Below, in pieces: positions 8,336 to 15,693 of a stretch of 64,000 nt of DNA. The DNA lies in NCBI RefSeq assembly GCF_029961765.1, contig NZ_CP124681.1:930001-994000 (forward strand), written 5' to 3'. The position numbers were made by a program, and so were the translations under genes. A model generated the notes under the pieces. That model did no database searches. It saw only the letters and a program-made list of their open reading frames with translations, and was not told where the DNA came from. Each line of letters begins with the position of its first letter. The stretch's first letter is position 1. This DNA is from Nocardioides sp. QY071 (GTDB taxonomy: Bacteria > Actinomycetota > Actinomycetes > Propionibacteriales > Nocardioidaceae).

Positions 8336-9316
8336 GTGAGCGGTCTGAAGCGGACGACCGAGAAGAACCTGATGGTCTTCTCCGGACGAGCACACCCCGA
8401 GCTGGCCGACGAGGTCGCTCAGATCCTCGACCAGGCCCTCGTCCCGACCTCGGCGTACGAGTTCGCCAACGGCGAGATCTACGTCCGCTACGAGGAGTCG
8501 GTGCGCGGCTGCGACGCCTTCGTGATCCAGAGCCACACCACTCCGATCAACGAGTGGATCATGGAGCACCTGATCATGGTCGACGCGCTCAAGCGCGCCT
8601 CCGCCAAGCGGATCACCGTGGTCATGCCGTTCTGGGGCTACAGCCGCCAGGACAAGAAGCACCGCGGTCGCGAGCCGATCTCGGCGCGCCTGATGGCCGA
8701 CCTGTTCAAGACCGCGGGCGCCGACCGGATCATCACCGTCGACCTGCACGCCGACCAGCTCCAGGGCTTCTTCGACGGCCCCGTCGACCACCTGATGGCG
8801 CTGCCGATCCTCACCGACTACATCAAGCAGAAGTACGGCGACCAGGAGCTCGCCGTCGTCTCGCCCGACGCCGGCCGGATCAAGGTCGCCGAGCGCTGGG
8901 CGGCCCGACTCGGCGGCGTACCGCTGGCGTTCATCCACAAGACCCGCCGCACCGACGTCGCCAACGAGGTCGTCGCCAACCGCGTGGTCGGCGACGTCAA
9001 GGGCCGCATGTGCGTGCTGACCGACGACATGATCGACACCGGTGGCACCATCGTGAAGGCCGCCGAGGCGCTCATGGCCGACGGCGCCGCGGGCGTCATC
9101 ATCGCCGCCACCCACGCGATCCTCTCCGACCCCGCCGTGGACCGGCTCAAGAACTGCTCGGCCACCGAGGTCGTCATCACCAACACGCTGCCGGTGCCGC
9201 CCGAGAAGCAGTTCGACAAGCTCACCACGCTGTCGATCGCGCCGCTCGTGGCCCGGGCGATCCGTGAGGTGTTCGAGGACGGCTCGGTGACGAGCATGTT
9301 CGACGGCCACGCCTGA
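8336..9316 (+). CDS. prs: ribose-phosphate pyrophosphokinase (PRPP synthetase)
   Basis: The enzyme makes PRPP from ribose 5-phosphate and ATP for nucleotide, His and Trp synthesis. The 326-residue length is typical. Motifs include FANGEIYVRYEESVRG, the ATP-loop region FWGYSRQDKKHRGREP, DLHADQLQGFF, VSPDAGRIKVAERWA and the PRPP-binding loop DDMIDTGGTI. The GTG start follows GGGGGAG at usable spacing. It lies 34 bp downstream of glmU and is probably co-transcribed with it. The gap after it holds a strong perfect hairpin (9441-9476) and larger inverted repeats that may end transcription. Confidence 0.97.
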   Translation: MSGLKRTTEKNLMVFSGRAHPELADEVAQILDQALVPTSAYEFANGEIYVRYEESVRGCDAFVIQSHTTPINEWIMEHLIMVDALKRASAKRITVVMPFWGYSRQDKKHRGREPISARLMADLFKTAGADRIITVDLHADQLQGFFDGPVDHLMALPILTDYIKQKYGDQELAVVSPDAGRIKVAERWAARLGGVPLAFIHKTRRTDVANEVVANRVVGDVKGRMCVLTDDMIDTGGTIVKAAEALMADGAAGVIIAATHAILSDPAVDRLKNCSATEVVITNTLPVPPEKQFDKLTTLSIAPLVARAIREVFEDGSVTSMFDGHA

Positions 9317-9320
9317 GCCA

Positions 9321-9605
9321 TTTGGCGCTCGCTCCGCTCGCGCATGTCGCGCCGCCTGCCAACGCCGTTTCTTCCTCCCCCGCTCGCTCGTTCCTCGCTC
9401 GCTCCTCCGTCCAGAAACGGCGGGCGGCGCGACGAGACCCAGCCGAATGTCGTGCGCGACCGCACGACATTCGGCTGAGTGCTTTCCGTCGGGCGCGCCG
9501 CGTTGCCTGGACGAAGCGGAGCGAGCGCCAGCGAGCGCAGCGGAGGAAGGCAACGCGTCAAAGCGCGCCCGACATGCGAGCGAAGCGAGCCAAACCAACA
9601 CCGTG
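9321..9605. repeat. composite inverted-repeat array in the prs-ATPase gap
   Basis: I see no gene in the 356 bp between prs and the ATPase gene. The space holds nested inverted repeats. GCGCTCGCTCCGCTCGCGCATGTCG near 9325 is roughly mirrored by GACATGCGAGCGAAGCGAGCC near 9569-9595. GCCGTTTCT pairs with AGAAACGGC around a CGCTCGCTCG-rich loop (about 9363-9422). GTCGGGCGCGC near 9488 pairs with GCGCGCCCGAC near 9562, with CGTTGCCT/AGGCAACG inside it. The purine-biased or pyrimidine-biased GAGCGAGC words repeat many times. It reads as three adjacent foldback modules around a central perfect hairpin. Confidence 0.65.
9441..9476. terminator. perfect 16-bp stem-loop between convergent prs and ATPase genes
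   Basis: AGCCGAATGTCGTGCG (9441-9456) is followed by a CGAC loop and its exact complement (9461-9476). It lies between two genes that converge, so it could stop transcription from both sides. There is no T tract, but GC-rich actinobacteria often lack one. Confidence 0.55.
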
Positions 9606-9672
9606 AGTCCCTCACGCAGCGCACCAACCCCGCACCCTGGCCGGACCCCGACCCCGACCCCGACGCTGGCCC

Positions 9673-10839
9673 TCAGGCGTCCGCGAGAGCTCGCACGAAC
9701 GCCCCGAACCCGGGCAGCGTGAACCGCACCAGCCCGTGACCGACCGGCTCGATCACGCCCTTCTCGATCAGCCGCTCCCGGGGCACGCTGATGGCGCGGG
9801 AGTCGACGCCCATGCCCGCGGCGATGGCCGCGCGGGTGACGTTGCCGTCGCCGGCCGCGGCCATCGCGGCGAGGAAGCGCTGCTCCAGGCGGGAGGCCGC
9901 GCCCCAGCGGGCGCGGTGCATCGCGGCGAGCTGGTCGCGGGCGACGGGCAGGCCGCGCTTGACGTGGGCGAGCGTCAGCCGGGTGCCGGCGTCGGGCCCG
10001 GCGGCGTCCCAGGTGGTGGAGCCGAGGAGCTGGAGCAGGTAGGGGTAGCCGCGCGACTCGGCCACCACGGCCGCCAGGGCGCCGTCCGTCCAGGCCACCC
10101 CCTCGGCCTCGGCGGGGCCGACGAGGGCGGCGCGGGCGTCGTCGTCGGAGAGGACGTCGAGCGAGACGAAGGTGCTGCGCTCACCGAAGGTCGCGGCCCG
10201 GGTGAGCGCCTCGGGGGTGACCGGCAGGCCGGCGGCGACGGTGGCGAGCGGGTTCTCGGTGCGCTCGCCGTCGAGGTTCTGCAGGGTGTTGAGCAGCACC
10301 GACATCTCGTCGGCCGAGGCGGTGTGCAGCTCGTCGAGCAGCAGGAACAGGCCCGAGCCGCCGTGGGCGCGGACCGACGAGGCGGCGTCGTGGAGCAGGG
10401 ACTCGAGCATGCCGATCGCGGCCTGTGGGGGAGCGGTCGCCGTCTCCTTGCGCGCGACCTCGGCCTGCACCTTCGCCCCTGGTACGCCGACCTCCACCGT
10501 CAGCCGGTCGAGCTGGCCGCGCCACCTCTTGTCCGTGGGTACGGCGTCCGCCCGCTCGAGCGCCCGCGCGACGCTGTGCGCGATCGCCGAGAGGACCGGC
10601 TGTTGGCGGGAGCAGGCCACCCACGCGGTCACGAAGCCGGCCTCGACGGCGCCGCGCTGCGCCGCGCGCAGCAGCGACGTCTTGCCGATCCCGCGCGGCG
10701 CGTGGAACACCATGAGTGGTCCGCCGAGCTCGCCGTACGTCGCGACCCGGGCCAGCAGGCCCTCGATCCGGCGCATCTCCACGGCCCGCCCGGCGAGGAT
10801 CCGGGGCACCTGGCCGGGGGTGTAGGGATTGCTCGGCAT
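9673..10839 (-). CDS. AAA/archaeal-type ATPase with C-terminal winged-helix region
   Basis: The 388-residue protein starts NPYTPGQVPRILAGR, typical of ORC1-like/archaeal-type AAA proteins. Walker A is APRGIGKTSLL near residue 52 and Walker B is LFLLLDELHTAS. An ESRGYPYLLQLLG block lies in the lid region. The C-terminal part (GNVTRAAIAAGMG, then RLIEKGVIEPVGHGLVRFTLPGFG) resembles a winged helix. Such proteins bind DNA or act in signalling; the target is unknown. The ATG has GGGAGG upstream. The upstream gap contains a 39-bp near-palindrome that probably controls it, and a MarR gene lies just upstream on the same strand. Confidence 0.75.
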   Translation of the reverse strand: MPSNPYTPGQVPRILAGRAVEMRRIEGLLARVATYGELGGPLMVFHAPRGIGKTSLLRAAQRGAVEAGFVTAWVACSRQQPVLSAIAHSVARALERADAVPTDKRWRGQLDRLTVEVGVPGAKVQAEVARKETATAPPQAAIGMLESLLHDAASSVRAHGGSGLFLLLDELHTASADEMSVLLNTLQNLDGERTENPLATVAAGLPVTPEALTRAATFGERSTFVSLDVLSDDDARAALVGPAEAEGVAWTDGALAAVVAESRGYPYLLQLLGSTTWDAAGPDAGTRLTLAHVKRGLPVARDQLAAMHRARWGAASRLEQRFLAAMAAAGDGNVTRAAIAAGMGVDSRAISVPRERLIEKGVIEPVGHGLVRFTLPGFGAFVRALADA

Positions 10840-10855
10840 GCCGCCTCCCGCGGGT

Positions 10856-10894
10856 GATACGACTTTATACTTGGTCGAAGTATAAAGACGTATC
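10856..10894. promoter_or_regulatory. 39-bp near-perfect palindrome upstream of the ATPase gene
   Basis: The core is CTTTATACTT (10863-10872), a 5-bp spacer, and AAGTATAAAG (10878-10887). GATAC/GTATC at the outer edges extends the symmetry. It is unusually AT-rich for this window. It lies 17 bp before the ATPase start and just after the stop of a MarR gene, so it is a good operator candidate for that MarR protein or another dimeric repressor. Confidence 0.65.
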
Positions 10895-10910
10895 TGGCCG
10901 TTCGCCGGAC

Positions 10911-11345
10911 TCAGAGGTACGGGTCGGTGATCTCGCGCAGCGCTGACAGGGCGTCGCGCAGCGCGGCCATCCGGCGCGGCCCGAGGTGCGCCTCCCAGGT
11001 CGCCTCGAGCTGCCGCAGCGCCTCCGTCGCGGCCGCCCGCGCCTGCTCGCCGCGCCCGGCGACCCGCACCAGTCGGGCCCGCGCGTCGGTCGGGTCGGGC
11101 ACGCGCTCGACGTACCCACCGGCCTCGAGCTGGTCGACCATGTAACCGGCCGTCTGCTTGGTGACCTGGGCCGACTCGGCGAGCTCGGTCAACCGCGAGC
11201 CCGAGTCCGCGATCCGCGCGAAAACCCGTGCCTGGGCCAGTGTCAGGTCGTCGAAGCCCCGCGCGGCGAGGTGCTCGAGGGACGCGTTCTCGGCGTACCT
11301 GTAGGGGATGAACAGCAGCAGCGGCGTGGGGGAGGGATCGGGCAC
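10911..11345 (-). CDS. MarR-family transcriptional regulator (divergon 1)
   Basis: The 144-residue protein has a winged-helix core with RLTELAESAQVTKQTAGYMVDQLEAGGYVERVPDPTDARARLV, a clear MarR recognition helix and beta-wing. It ends LREITDPYL, almost the same as the MarR at 12771-13196 (LREITDPYQ), showing recent shared ancestry. The GTG start has AAGGAG just upstream. It is divergent from the mycothiol-isomerase-like gene at 11414, and a 13-bp palindrome sits between them. It probably represses that neighbour and itself; the ligand is unknown. Confidence 0.88.
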   Translation of the reverse strand: MPDPSPTPLLLFIPYRYAENASLEHLAARGFDDLTLAQARVFARIADSGSRLTELAESAQVTKQTAGYMVDQLEAGGYVERVPDPTDARARLVRVAGRGEQARAAATEALRQLEATWEAHLGPRRMAALRDALSALREITDPYL

Positions 11346-11354
11346 GACTGCTCC

Positions 11355-11383
11355 TTGACAAGATGATCAGAAGTTCTGACTAT
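11355..11383 (+). promoter_or_regulatory. promoter with embedded 13-bp palindrome in MarR divergon 1
   Basis: TTGACA (11355-11360), a 17-bp spacer and GACTAT (11378-11383) could be -35 and -10 boxes for the gene at 11414. The palindrome TCAGAA-G-TTCTGA (11367-11379) lies in the spacer, where a bound repressor would block polymerase. The related divergon at 12.7 kb has a similar TCAGTC-T-GACTGA site. Confidence 0.5.
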
Positions 11384-11413
11384 CGAGGGGAGACTACCAA
11401 GCGAGGTGCCCCG

Positions 11414-12037
11414 ATGGACGTCGACACGGCGTGGCAGCACACCCACGAGCAGCGCCGCGCGCTGGCGGACCTGTTGGCCGGGCTCGACGACGCGGCCTGG
11501 GCCACGCCGTCGGTGTGTCCCGGCTGGAGTGTCCGCGACGTCGCCGCGCACGTGATCTCCGTGCCCCAGATGACCTGGGGACCGTTCCTGCGCGCGTGCG
11601 TCCGCGGCGGGTTCTGGGTGCCAAGGGTCGGGTTGCTCGAGGGCCGCCGGCGTGGGCGGGCGGAGATCCCTGCCATCCTCGAGCAGTACGAGACGTACGA
11701 CGGCTCGCGCGTCTCGACGCCGTTCACGGGCCACCTCGAGCCGTTGATGGACGTGCTCGTGCACGTCCAGGACATCGTCCGGCCGCTCGGGTTGCACCGC
11801 GACGCGCCGCCGGAGGCGGCTGCTGCCGCCGCGGACACGGCCTTGCGGCTCGGTCTCTTCCTCGGCCGGCCCCGCCTCGGCGGCGTCCGGTTGGTCGCGA
11901 CCGACGTCGCGTGGAGCCACGGCGACGGAGCCGAGGTGCGGGCACCGATGCTGGAGCTGCTGCTCCTGTGCACGGGGCGCGCGGCCGACGGCGCGCTGGT
12001 CGAGGGTGACGGCCGGTCGCTGGTCCGGCTGGCCTGA
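11414..12037 (+). CDS. maleylpyruvate isomerase-like mycothiol-dependent protein (DinB-like), copy 1
   Basis: The 207-residue protein belongs to the TIGR03083/mycothiol-dependent maleylpyruvate isomerase superfamily. It starts with a helix ending RRALADLLAGLDDAAW, then CPGWSVRDVAAHVIS, whose histidine is a usual metal ligand, and later HVQDIVRPLG. These proteins have a DinB-like four-helix bundle and often use mycothiol, a thiol made by actinobacteria; the reaction here is unknown. It is a paralogue of 12055-12690 (shared HVIS, RPLG and VATDVAW blocks). ATG at 11414 is preceded by GCGAGG. It is divergent from its MarR gene. Confidence 0.75.
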   Translation: MDVDTAWQHTHEQRRALADLLAGLDDAAWATPSVCPGWSVRDVAAHVISVPQMTWGPFLRACVRGGFWVPRVGLLEGRRRGRAEIPAILEQYETYDGSRVSTPFTGHLEPLMDVLVHVQDIVRPLGLHRDAPPEAAAAAADTALRLGLFLGRPRLGGVRLVATDVAWSHGDGAEVRAPMLELLLLCTGRAADGALVEGDGRSLVRLA

Positions 12038-12054
12038 CGGCGTCGGCTCGAGGC

Positions 12055-12690
12055 TCAGGAGAGGGTGGCGACCGCCGCCAGCCCCTCGCCGCTCACCAGG
12101 TCCGGGTCGGGCGCCCGGCCCGAGGCGAGCATGAGCAGCTCCTGGATCGGCCCGGTGATCGTCGGGCCGGAGCCGCGGTCCCAGGCGACGTCGGTGGCGA
12201 CCATCCGCACGCTGCGCACGAGCTTGCCCGAGCCCATGAGGAAGGCGAGGCGTCGTACCCGGTCGGCGGCCACGGCCGCCGCCTCCGGCGCCATGGCGCG
12301 TCGTACGCCGAGGGGCCGGGCGATGTCCTGATGGTGCAGGAGCGCGTCGATCAGCGGCTCGACCGAGGTGGTGGTCGGGACGTGGTGGGTGCTCGTCGCG
12401 TAGCGCTCGAAGTCGCCGAGGATGCTCTCGCGGGTCTCGCGCGCTCCCAGCCGCTTCACCTCGCGGTAGATCATCGTGTTGTAGCCGCGACCGAGGTTGC
12501 GCACCGTCATCCCGGGCATCTGCGCCCACCCGATCCGAGGAGTCGAGATGACGTGGGCGGCGACGTCGTGGACGGTCCAGCCGGGGCAGAGCGTGTCGTG
12601 CGCCCAGTCGGCGGGGTCGAGGTCGGCCAGTGTCGCCGCCAGCGCGGCGCGCTCGGCGTGGATGTGCGCCCAGATCGCGGCCTTGTCCAT
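12055..12690 (-). CDS. maleylpyruvate isomerase-like mycothiol-dependent protein, copy 2
   Basis: This 211-residue paralogue of the gene at 11414 has CPGWTVHDVAAHVIS, HHQDIARPLGVRR and VRMVATDVAWDRG. Its middle part, containing YREVKRLGARETRESIL, is longer than in copy 1. The inner ATG at 12690 is preferred because GGAGG sits at the right distance before it; an in-frame ATG 12 bp further up has no such site. It is divergent from the MarR gene at 12771. Its 3' end faces copy 1, with 17 bp between the stops, so the two divergons are mirror images. Confidence 0.75.
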   Translation of the reverse strand: MDKAAIWAHIHAERAALAATLADLDPADWAHDTLCPGWTVHDVAAHVISTPRIGWAQMPGMTVRNLGRGYNTMIYREVKRLGARETRESILGDFERYATSTHHVPTTTSVEPLIDALLHHQDIARPLGVRRAMAPEAAAVAADRVRRLAFLMGSGKLVRSVRMVATDVAWDRGSGPTITGPIQELLMLASGRAPDPDLVSGEGLAAVATLS

Positions 12691-12702
12691 GTCGACCTCC
12701 AT

Positions 12703-12745
12703 TTGGTCAGTCTCCCTGGCTGATATAGTCAGTCTGACTGACCAA
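12703..12745. promoter_or_regulatory. operator with repeated half-sites in MarR divergon 2
   Basis: TTGGTCAGTC (12703-12712) is inverted at 12736-12745 as GACTGACCAA. The right site is itself a 15-bp palindrome, GTCAGTC-T-GACTGAC (12728-12742). Three half-sites in this short divergent gap fit a cooperative MarR dimer array. Confidence 0.6.
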
Positions 12746-12770
12746 TTCGTCAAGGCCCGAGGAGGATGCG

Positions 12771-13196
12771 ATGGCACACCCGGCACTGTTGATGTTCATC
12801 GGTGCGCGCTACGTCGAGCAGCGGGTCTCCGACGCCGTCGCGGCCGCCGGCTACGGCGACATCACGCCGGCCATGGGCCGGGTCGCCGCCCGGCTGAGCG
12901 AGGAGGGGATCCGGGTGACCGAGCTGGCCGAGCAGGCCCGGATCACCAAGCAGAGCGCGAGCGTCCTGGTCGACCAGCTCGAGCGGGCGGCGTACGTCGA
13001 ACGCGTGCCGGATCCCGCCGACGCCCGGGCCAGGCTCGTGGTGATCGCGCCGCGCGGGCGTGAGGTCCAGCGGGTCGCGCGCCGCGAGGAGCGGGCGATC
13101 GAGCGGGAGTGGACGCGCCACCTCGGCGCGGAGCGGATGGCGGCGTTGCGGGCGGCGCTCACCGACCTGCGCGAGATCACCGACCCGTACCAGTGA
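12771..13196 (+). CDS. MarR-family transcriptional regulator (divergon 2)
   Basis: The 141-residue protein shares its N-terminal pattern (PALLMFIGARYVE) and C-terminus (LREITDPYQ) with the MarR at 10911. The helix-turn-helix and wing read VTELAEQARITKQSASVLVDQLERAAYVERVPDPADARARLV. The ATG has GAGGAGG upstream. It is divergent from mycothiol-isomerase-like copy 2 and most likely regulates it through the palindromes at 12703-12745. Gene order and relative strand mirror divergon 1, so one divergon arose from the other by inverted duplication. Confidence 0.88.
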   Translation: MAHPALLMFIGARYVEQRVSDAVAAAGYGDITPAMGRVAARLSEEGIRVTELAEQARITKQSASVLVDQLERAAYVERVPDPADARARLVVIAPRGREVQRVARREERAIEREWTRHLGAERMAALRAALTDLREITDPYQ

Positions 13197-13303
13197 CGAT
13201 TTCGTCCGGCCCGCCCGTCGCGAGTAGTCTTCTCCGGTTGCCTCGGCGAGGGAGCACCCGCTTCTGTGACTCCGTGATCGACTGGGCCGGTACGTCTTCA
13301 TGA

Positions 13304-13345
13304 CGCCGCGCGCCCTGCCGGTCACCGGGTGAGGGAAGCGCGGCG
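13304..13345 (+). promoter_or_regulatory. leader hairpin upstream of rplY (attenuator-like)
   Basis: CGCCGCGC (13304-13311) pairs with GCGCGGCG (13338-13345), with an inner CCGGTCACCGG helix, and is followed at once by TTTCTCGTC. It sits 52 bp before rplY in a roughly 200-bp gap. A stem followed by T residues inside a ribosomal-protein leader suggests an attenuator or a protein-binding leader. A TAGTCT -10 candidate lies near 13225. Confidence 0.4.
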
Positions 13346-13396
13346 TTTCTCGTCTCCGGGCAGCCGCCACCACCACGCGACGATCAGGAGATCCCC

Positions 13397-14041
13397 ATGA
13401 GCACCGAGAAGATCCAGGCCGAGGTCCGCACCGAGTTCGGCAAGGGCGCCGCCCGCCGCATCCGCCGCGAGAACAAGATCCCCGCCGTCGTCTACGGCCA
13501 CGGCAACGAGCCGGTCCACCTGACCCTCCCGGGCCACGACACGATGATGGCGATCAAGCACGGTGGCGCCAACGCGGTCCTCGAGCTCGAGTTCGACGGT
13601 ACGTCGCAGCTCGCCCTCACCAAGCAGGTCCAGGTCGACCCGGTCCGCCGCGTCCTGGAGCACGTCGACTTCGTCGCCGTGAAGCGTGGCGAGAAGGTCA
13701 CCGTCGACGTCCCCGTGCACGTCGTGGGCGACGCCGCCGCCGAGACCCTGGTCGTCACCGAGAACGCGACCGTCCAGGTCGAGGCCGAGGCCACCCACAT
13801 CCCCGAGCAGTTCGAGGTCAGCGTCGAGGGCGCCGAGGCCGGCACCCAGATCCTCGCGAGCCAGATCGAGCTGCCGAACGGCGTCTCGCTGCTCACCGAG
13901 GCCGACACGCTGGTCGTCAACGTGACCGCCGCACAGACCGCCGAGCAGGCCGAGGCCGAGCTGGAGGAGGCCGAGGCCGAGGCCGGCATCGAGCGGGACG
14001 AGCCCGAGGCCGAGGCCGCTGAGGGTGGCGACTCCGAGTGA
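13397..14041 (+). CDS. rplY: 50S ribosomal protein L25 / general stress protein Ctc
   Basis: This is the long, two-domain L25 (Ctc/TL5 type) that binds 5S rRNA. The N-terminal L25 domain has [23 protein letters not shown] and [11 protein letters not shown]. The C-terminal TL5-like beta domain contains [24 protein letters not shown]. An acidic tail ([19 protein letters not shown]) ends the 214-residue protein, as is usual in actinobacteria. The ATG follows AGGAGAT. The next gene, pth, is the standard neighbour; a strong hairpin (14076-14105) lies between them. Confidence 0.96.
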   Translation: MSTEKIQAEVRTEFGKGAARRIRRENKIPAVVYGHGNEPVHLTLPGHDTMMAIKHGGANAVLELEFDGTSQLALTKQVQVDPVRRVLEHVDFVAVKRGEKVTVDVPVHVVGDAAAETLVVTENATVQVEAEATHIPEQFEVSVEGAEAGTQILASQIELPNGVSLLTEADTLVVNVTAAQTAEQAEAELEEAEAEAGIERDEPEAEAAEGGDSE

Positions 14042-14075
14042 TCGGCAGGCTCAGGTGGTACCTGGGCCGTCTCAT

Positions 14076-14105
14076 CTCCCCGGCGCGGACGCCCGCGCCG
14101 GGGAG
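14076..14105 (+). terminator. perfect 12-bp GC hairpin between rplY and pth
   Basis: CTCCCCGGCGCG (14076-14087), a 6-nt loop and CGCGCCGGGGAG (14094-14105) form a perfect stem. It supports a pth start at 14134 rather than in the rplY overlap. It could reduce rplY read-through or act as an RNA-processing site; there is no T tract. Confidence 0.5.
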
Positions 14106-14133
14106 CACCGCCGTACCCGACGAGGAGACCTTC

Positions 14134-14736
14134 GTGGCTGACGCGACCAGCGCCGACGTCTGGCTCGTCGTCGGGCTCGGCAACCCCGGCCCGTCGTACG
14201 CCGGGCACCGGCACAACATCGGCTACCTGGTGGTCGACGAGCTCGCCCGCCGGATGGGCAGCGGCTTCCGCGCCCACAAGACCGGCCGCGCCGACGTCGT
14301 CGAGGGCCGACTCGGCGCCCCGGGCGTCCCCGGCCCCCGGGTGGTGCTGGCCAAGTCCCGCTCGTACATGAACGAGTCGGGCGGCCCGGTCAAGGCGCTC
14401 GCGACCTTCTACAAGGTCCCTGCCGACCGGGTGATCGCGATCCACGACGAGCTCGACATCGACTTCGGCACGCTGCGCGTCAAGAAGGGCGGCGGCGACA
14501 ACGGCCACAACGGCCTCAAGTCGATGCGCTCCTCGCTGGGCACCGGCGACTTCTACCGGGTCCGGGCCGGCATCGGCCGCCCGCCGGGTCGCCAGGAGGT
14601 CGCCGACTTCGTGCTGTCCAACTACGGCACGGTCGAGCGCAAGGAGCTGCCGTTCCAGGTCGACTCCGCCGCCGACGCCGTCGAGTCCCTCATCGCCGAC
14701 GGCCTCGAGAAGACGCAGTCCCGCTTCAACAGTTGA
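14134..14736 (+). CDS. pth: peptidyl-tRNA hydrolase
   Basis: Pth frees tRNA from peptidyl-tRNA that drops off the ribosome. The protein begins near [21 protein letters not shown], with the catalytic His in RHNIG. It continues with [19 protein letters not shown] and [12 protein letters not shown], all family blocks. The GTG at 14134 has GAGGAG upstream and gives 200 residues, near the usual length. An in-frame GTG at 14038 overlapping rplY would add 32 residues encoded across the hairpin, which seems less likely. Two short palindromic hairpins follow the stop. Confidence 0.94.
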   Translation: MADATSADVWLVVGLGNPGPSYAGHRHNIGYLVVDELARRMGSGFRAHKTGRADVVEGRLGAPGVPGPRVVLAKSRSYMNESGGPVKALATFYKVPADRVIAIHDELDIDFGTLRVKKGGGDNGHNGLKSMRSSLGTGDFYRVRAGIGRPPGRQEVADFVLSNYGTVERKELPFQVDSAADAVESLIADGLEKTQSRFNS

Positions 14737-14744
14737 GCCGCCTT

Positions 14745-14776
14745 CCCCCGAACCGTTCGATCGAACGGATCGGGGG
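14745..14776. terminator. pth 3' hairpin 1, CCGTTCGATCGAACGG palindrome
   Basis: CCCCCG and CGGGGG flank AACCGTTCGATCGAACGGAT. This makes a long near-perfect palindrome nine bases after the pth stop. It is the first of two related copies and probably terminates transcription. Confidence 0.55.
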
Positions 14777-14793
14777 AGGAATGGGGCCCGGAA

Positions 14794-14827
14794 CCCCCTC
14801 GAACCGTTCGATCGAACGATTCGGGGG
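14794..14827. terminator. pth 3' hairpin 2, second copy of the palindrome
   Basis: This is a second CCCCC...GGGGG palindrome around CGTTCGATCGAACG. It shares GAACCGTTCGATCGAACG with hairpin 1. The two copies in tandem suggest duplicated terminators or a protein-binding repeat. Confidence 0.55.
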
Positions 14828-14887
14828 CACTCGGCGGCCCGCTGTCCTGCCCACCGGCACGACTGCGCCCGGGTTCGAGCGGCCCAT

Positions 14888-14893
14888 TACGCT
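14888..14893 (+). promoter_or_regulatory. candidate -10 element of a leaderless cysQ transcript
   Basis: TACGCT ends six bases before the GTG start. This is the same spacing as at glmU and the other leaderless candidates. Confidence 0.55.
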
Positions 14894-14899
14894 GGCGGC

Positions 14900-15691
14900 G
14901 TGACTTTCGAGCCCGGTACCCCCGCTCCCGAGGTCGTCGCCGACGACCACCTCCTTGCTGCCTGGCTGGCCGAGGAGGCCGGCCGCCGCCTGCTGGAGGT
15001 GCGGACCGAGGGCCTGGCGGGCAAGGAGCTCAAGGACGCCGGCGACCGCGCGGCGCACGTGCTGCTGATGGACCTCCTGGCGACGTACCGTCCCGACGAC
15101 GCCGTCCTGTCCGAGGAGGCGCTCGAGAGCGCGGCCGACAAGGACGCCCGGCTCACTGCCAGCAAGGTCTGGATCGTCGACCCGCTCGACGGCACCCGGG
15201 AGTTCTCCGAGCCGCCGCGCGACGACTGGGCGGTGCACGTCGCGCTCTGGCAGGACGGCGAGCTGGTCGCCGGTGCCGTCGCGCAGCCGGCACTGGGCGA
15301 GACCTTCAACACCGGCACCCCGCCGGTCGTCCCGGCGCGCACCTCGCAGCGGCCGCGGATCGCAGTCTCCCGCACCCGCCCGCCGGCGTTCGTCGAGGCG
15401 CTGGCGAAGGAGCTCGACGCCGAGCTCGTCCCGATGGGCTCGGCCGGCGTGAAGATGATGTCGGTCGTGCGCGACGTGGCGGACGCCTACGTGCACGCGG
15501 GCGGCCAGTACGAGTGGGACTCGGCCGCGCCGGTCGCGGTCGCGCGGGCCGCGGGCCTGTTCACCTCGCGGGTCGACGGCAGCGAGCTGGCCTACAACCA
15601 GGCCGACGTCTACCTGCCCGACGTGATCGTGTGCCGTCCCGAGCTGTCCGAGCAGATCCTCGCCTTCATCGCCGCGAACGGCACCGACTGA
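14900..15691 (+). CDS. cysQ: 3'(2'),5'-bisphosphate nucleotidase, CysQ-type inositol phosphatase family
   Basis: The 263-residue protein belongs to the Li-sensitive Mg-dependent phosphatases. It has LSEEAL where the metal-binding Glu lies, WIVDPLDGTREF (metal and phosphate site), DWAVHVALW, and GGQYEWDSAAP near the C-terminus. The REFSEPPRDDWAVH block closely resembles mycobacterial CysQ, which hydrolyses 3'-phosphoadenosine 5'-phosphate made during sulfate assimilation. The GTG start directly follows a -10-like TACGCT. The next gene starts only 2 bp after its stop. Confidence 0.88.
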   Translation: MTFEPGTPAPEVVADDHLLAAWLAEEAGRRLLEVRTEGLAGKELKDAGDRAAHVLLMDLLATYRPDDAVLSEEALESAADKDARLTASKVWIVDPLDGTREFSEPPRDDWAVHVALWQDGELVAGAVAQPALGETFNTGTPPVVPARTSQRPRIAVSRTRPPAFVEALAKELDAELVPMGSAGVKMMSVVRDVADAYVHAGGQYEWDSAAPVAVARAAGLFTSRVDGSELAYNQADVYLPDVIVCRPELSEQILAFIAANGTD

Positions 15692-15693
15692 CG

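Noticed and set aside
14038..14133. Upstream pth start at GTG 14038
   Set aside because: It would translate across a strong hairpin and add residues absent from Pth proteins. GTG 14134 has a good ribosome-binding site.
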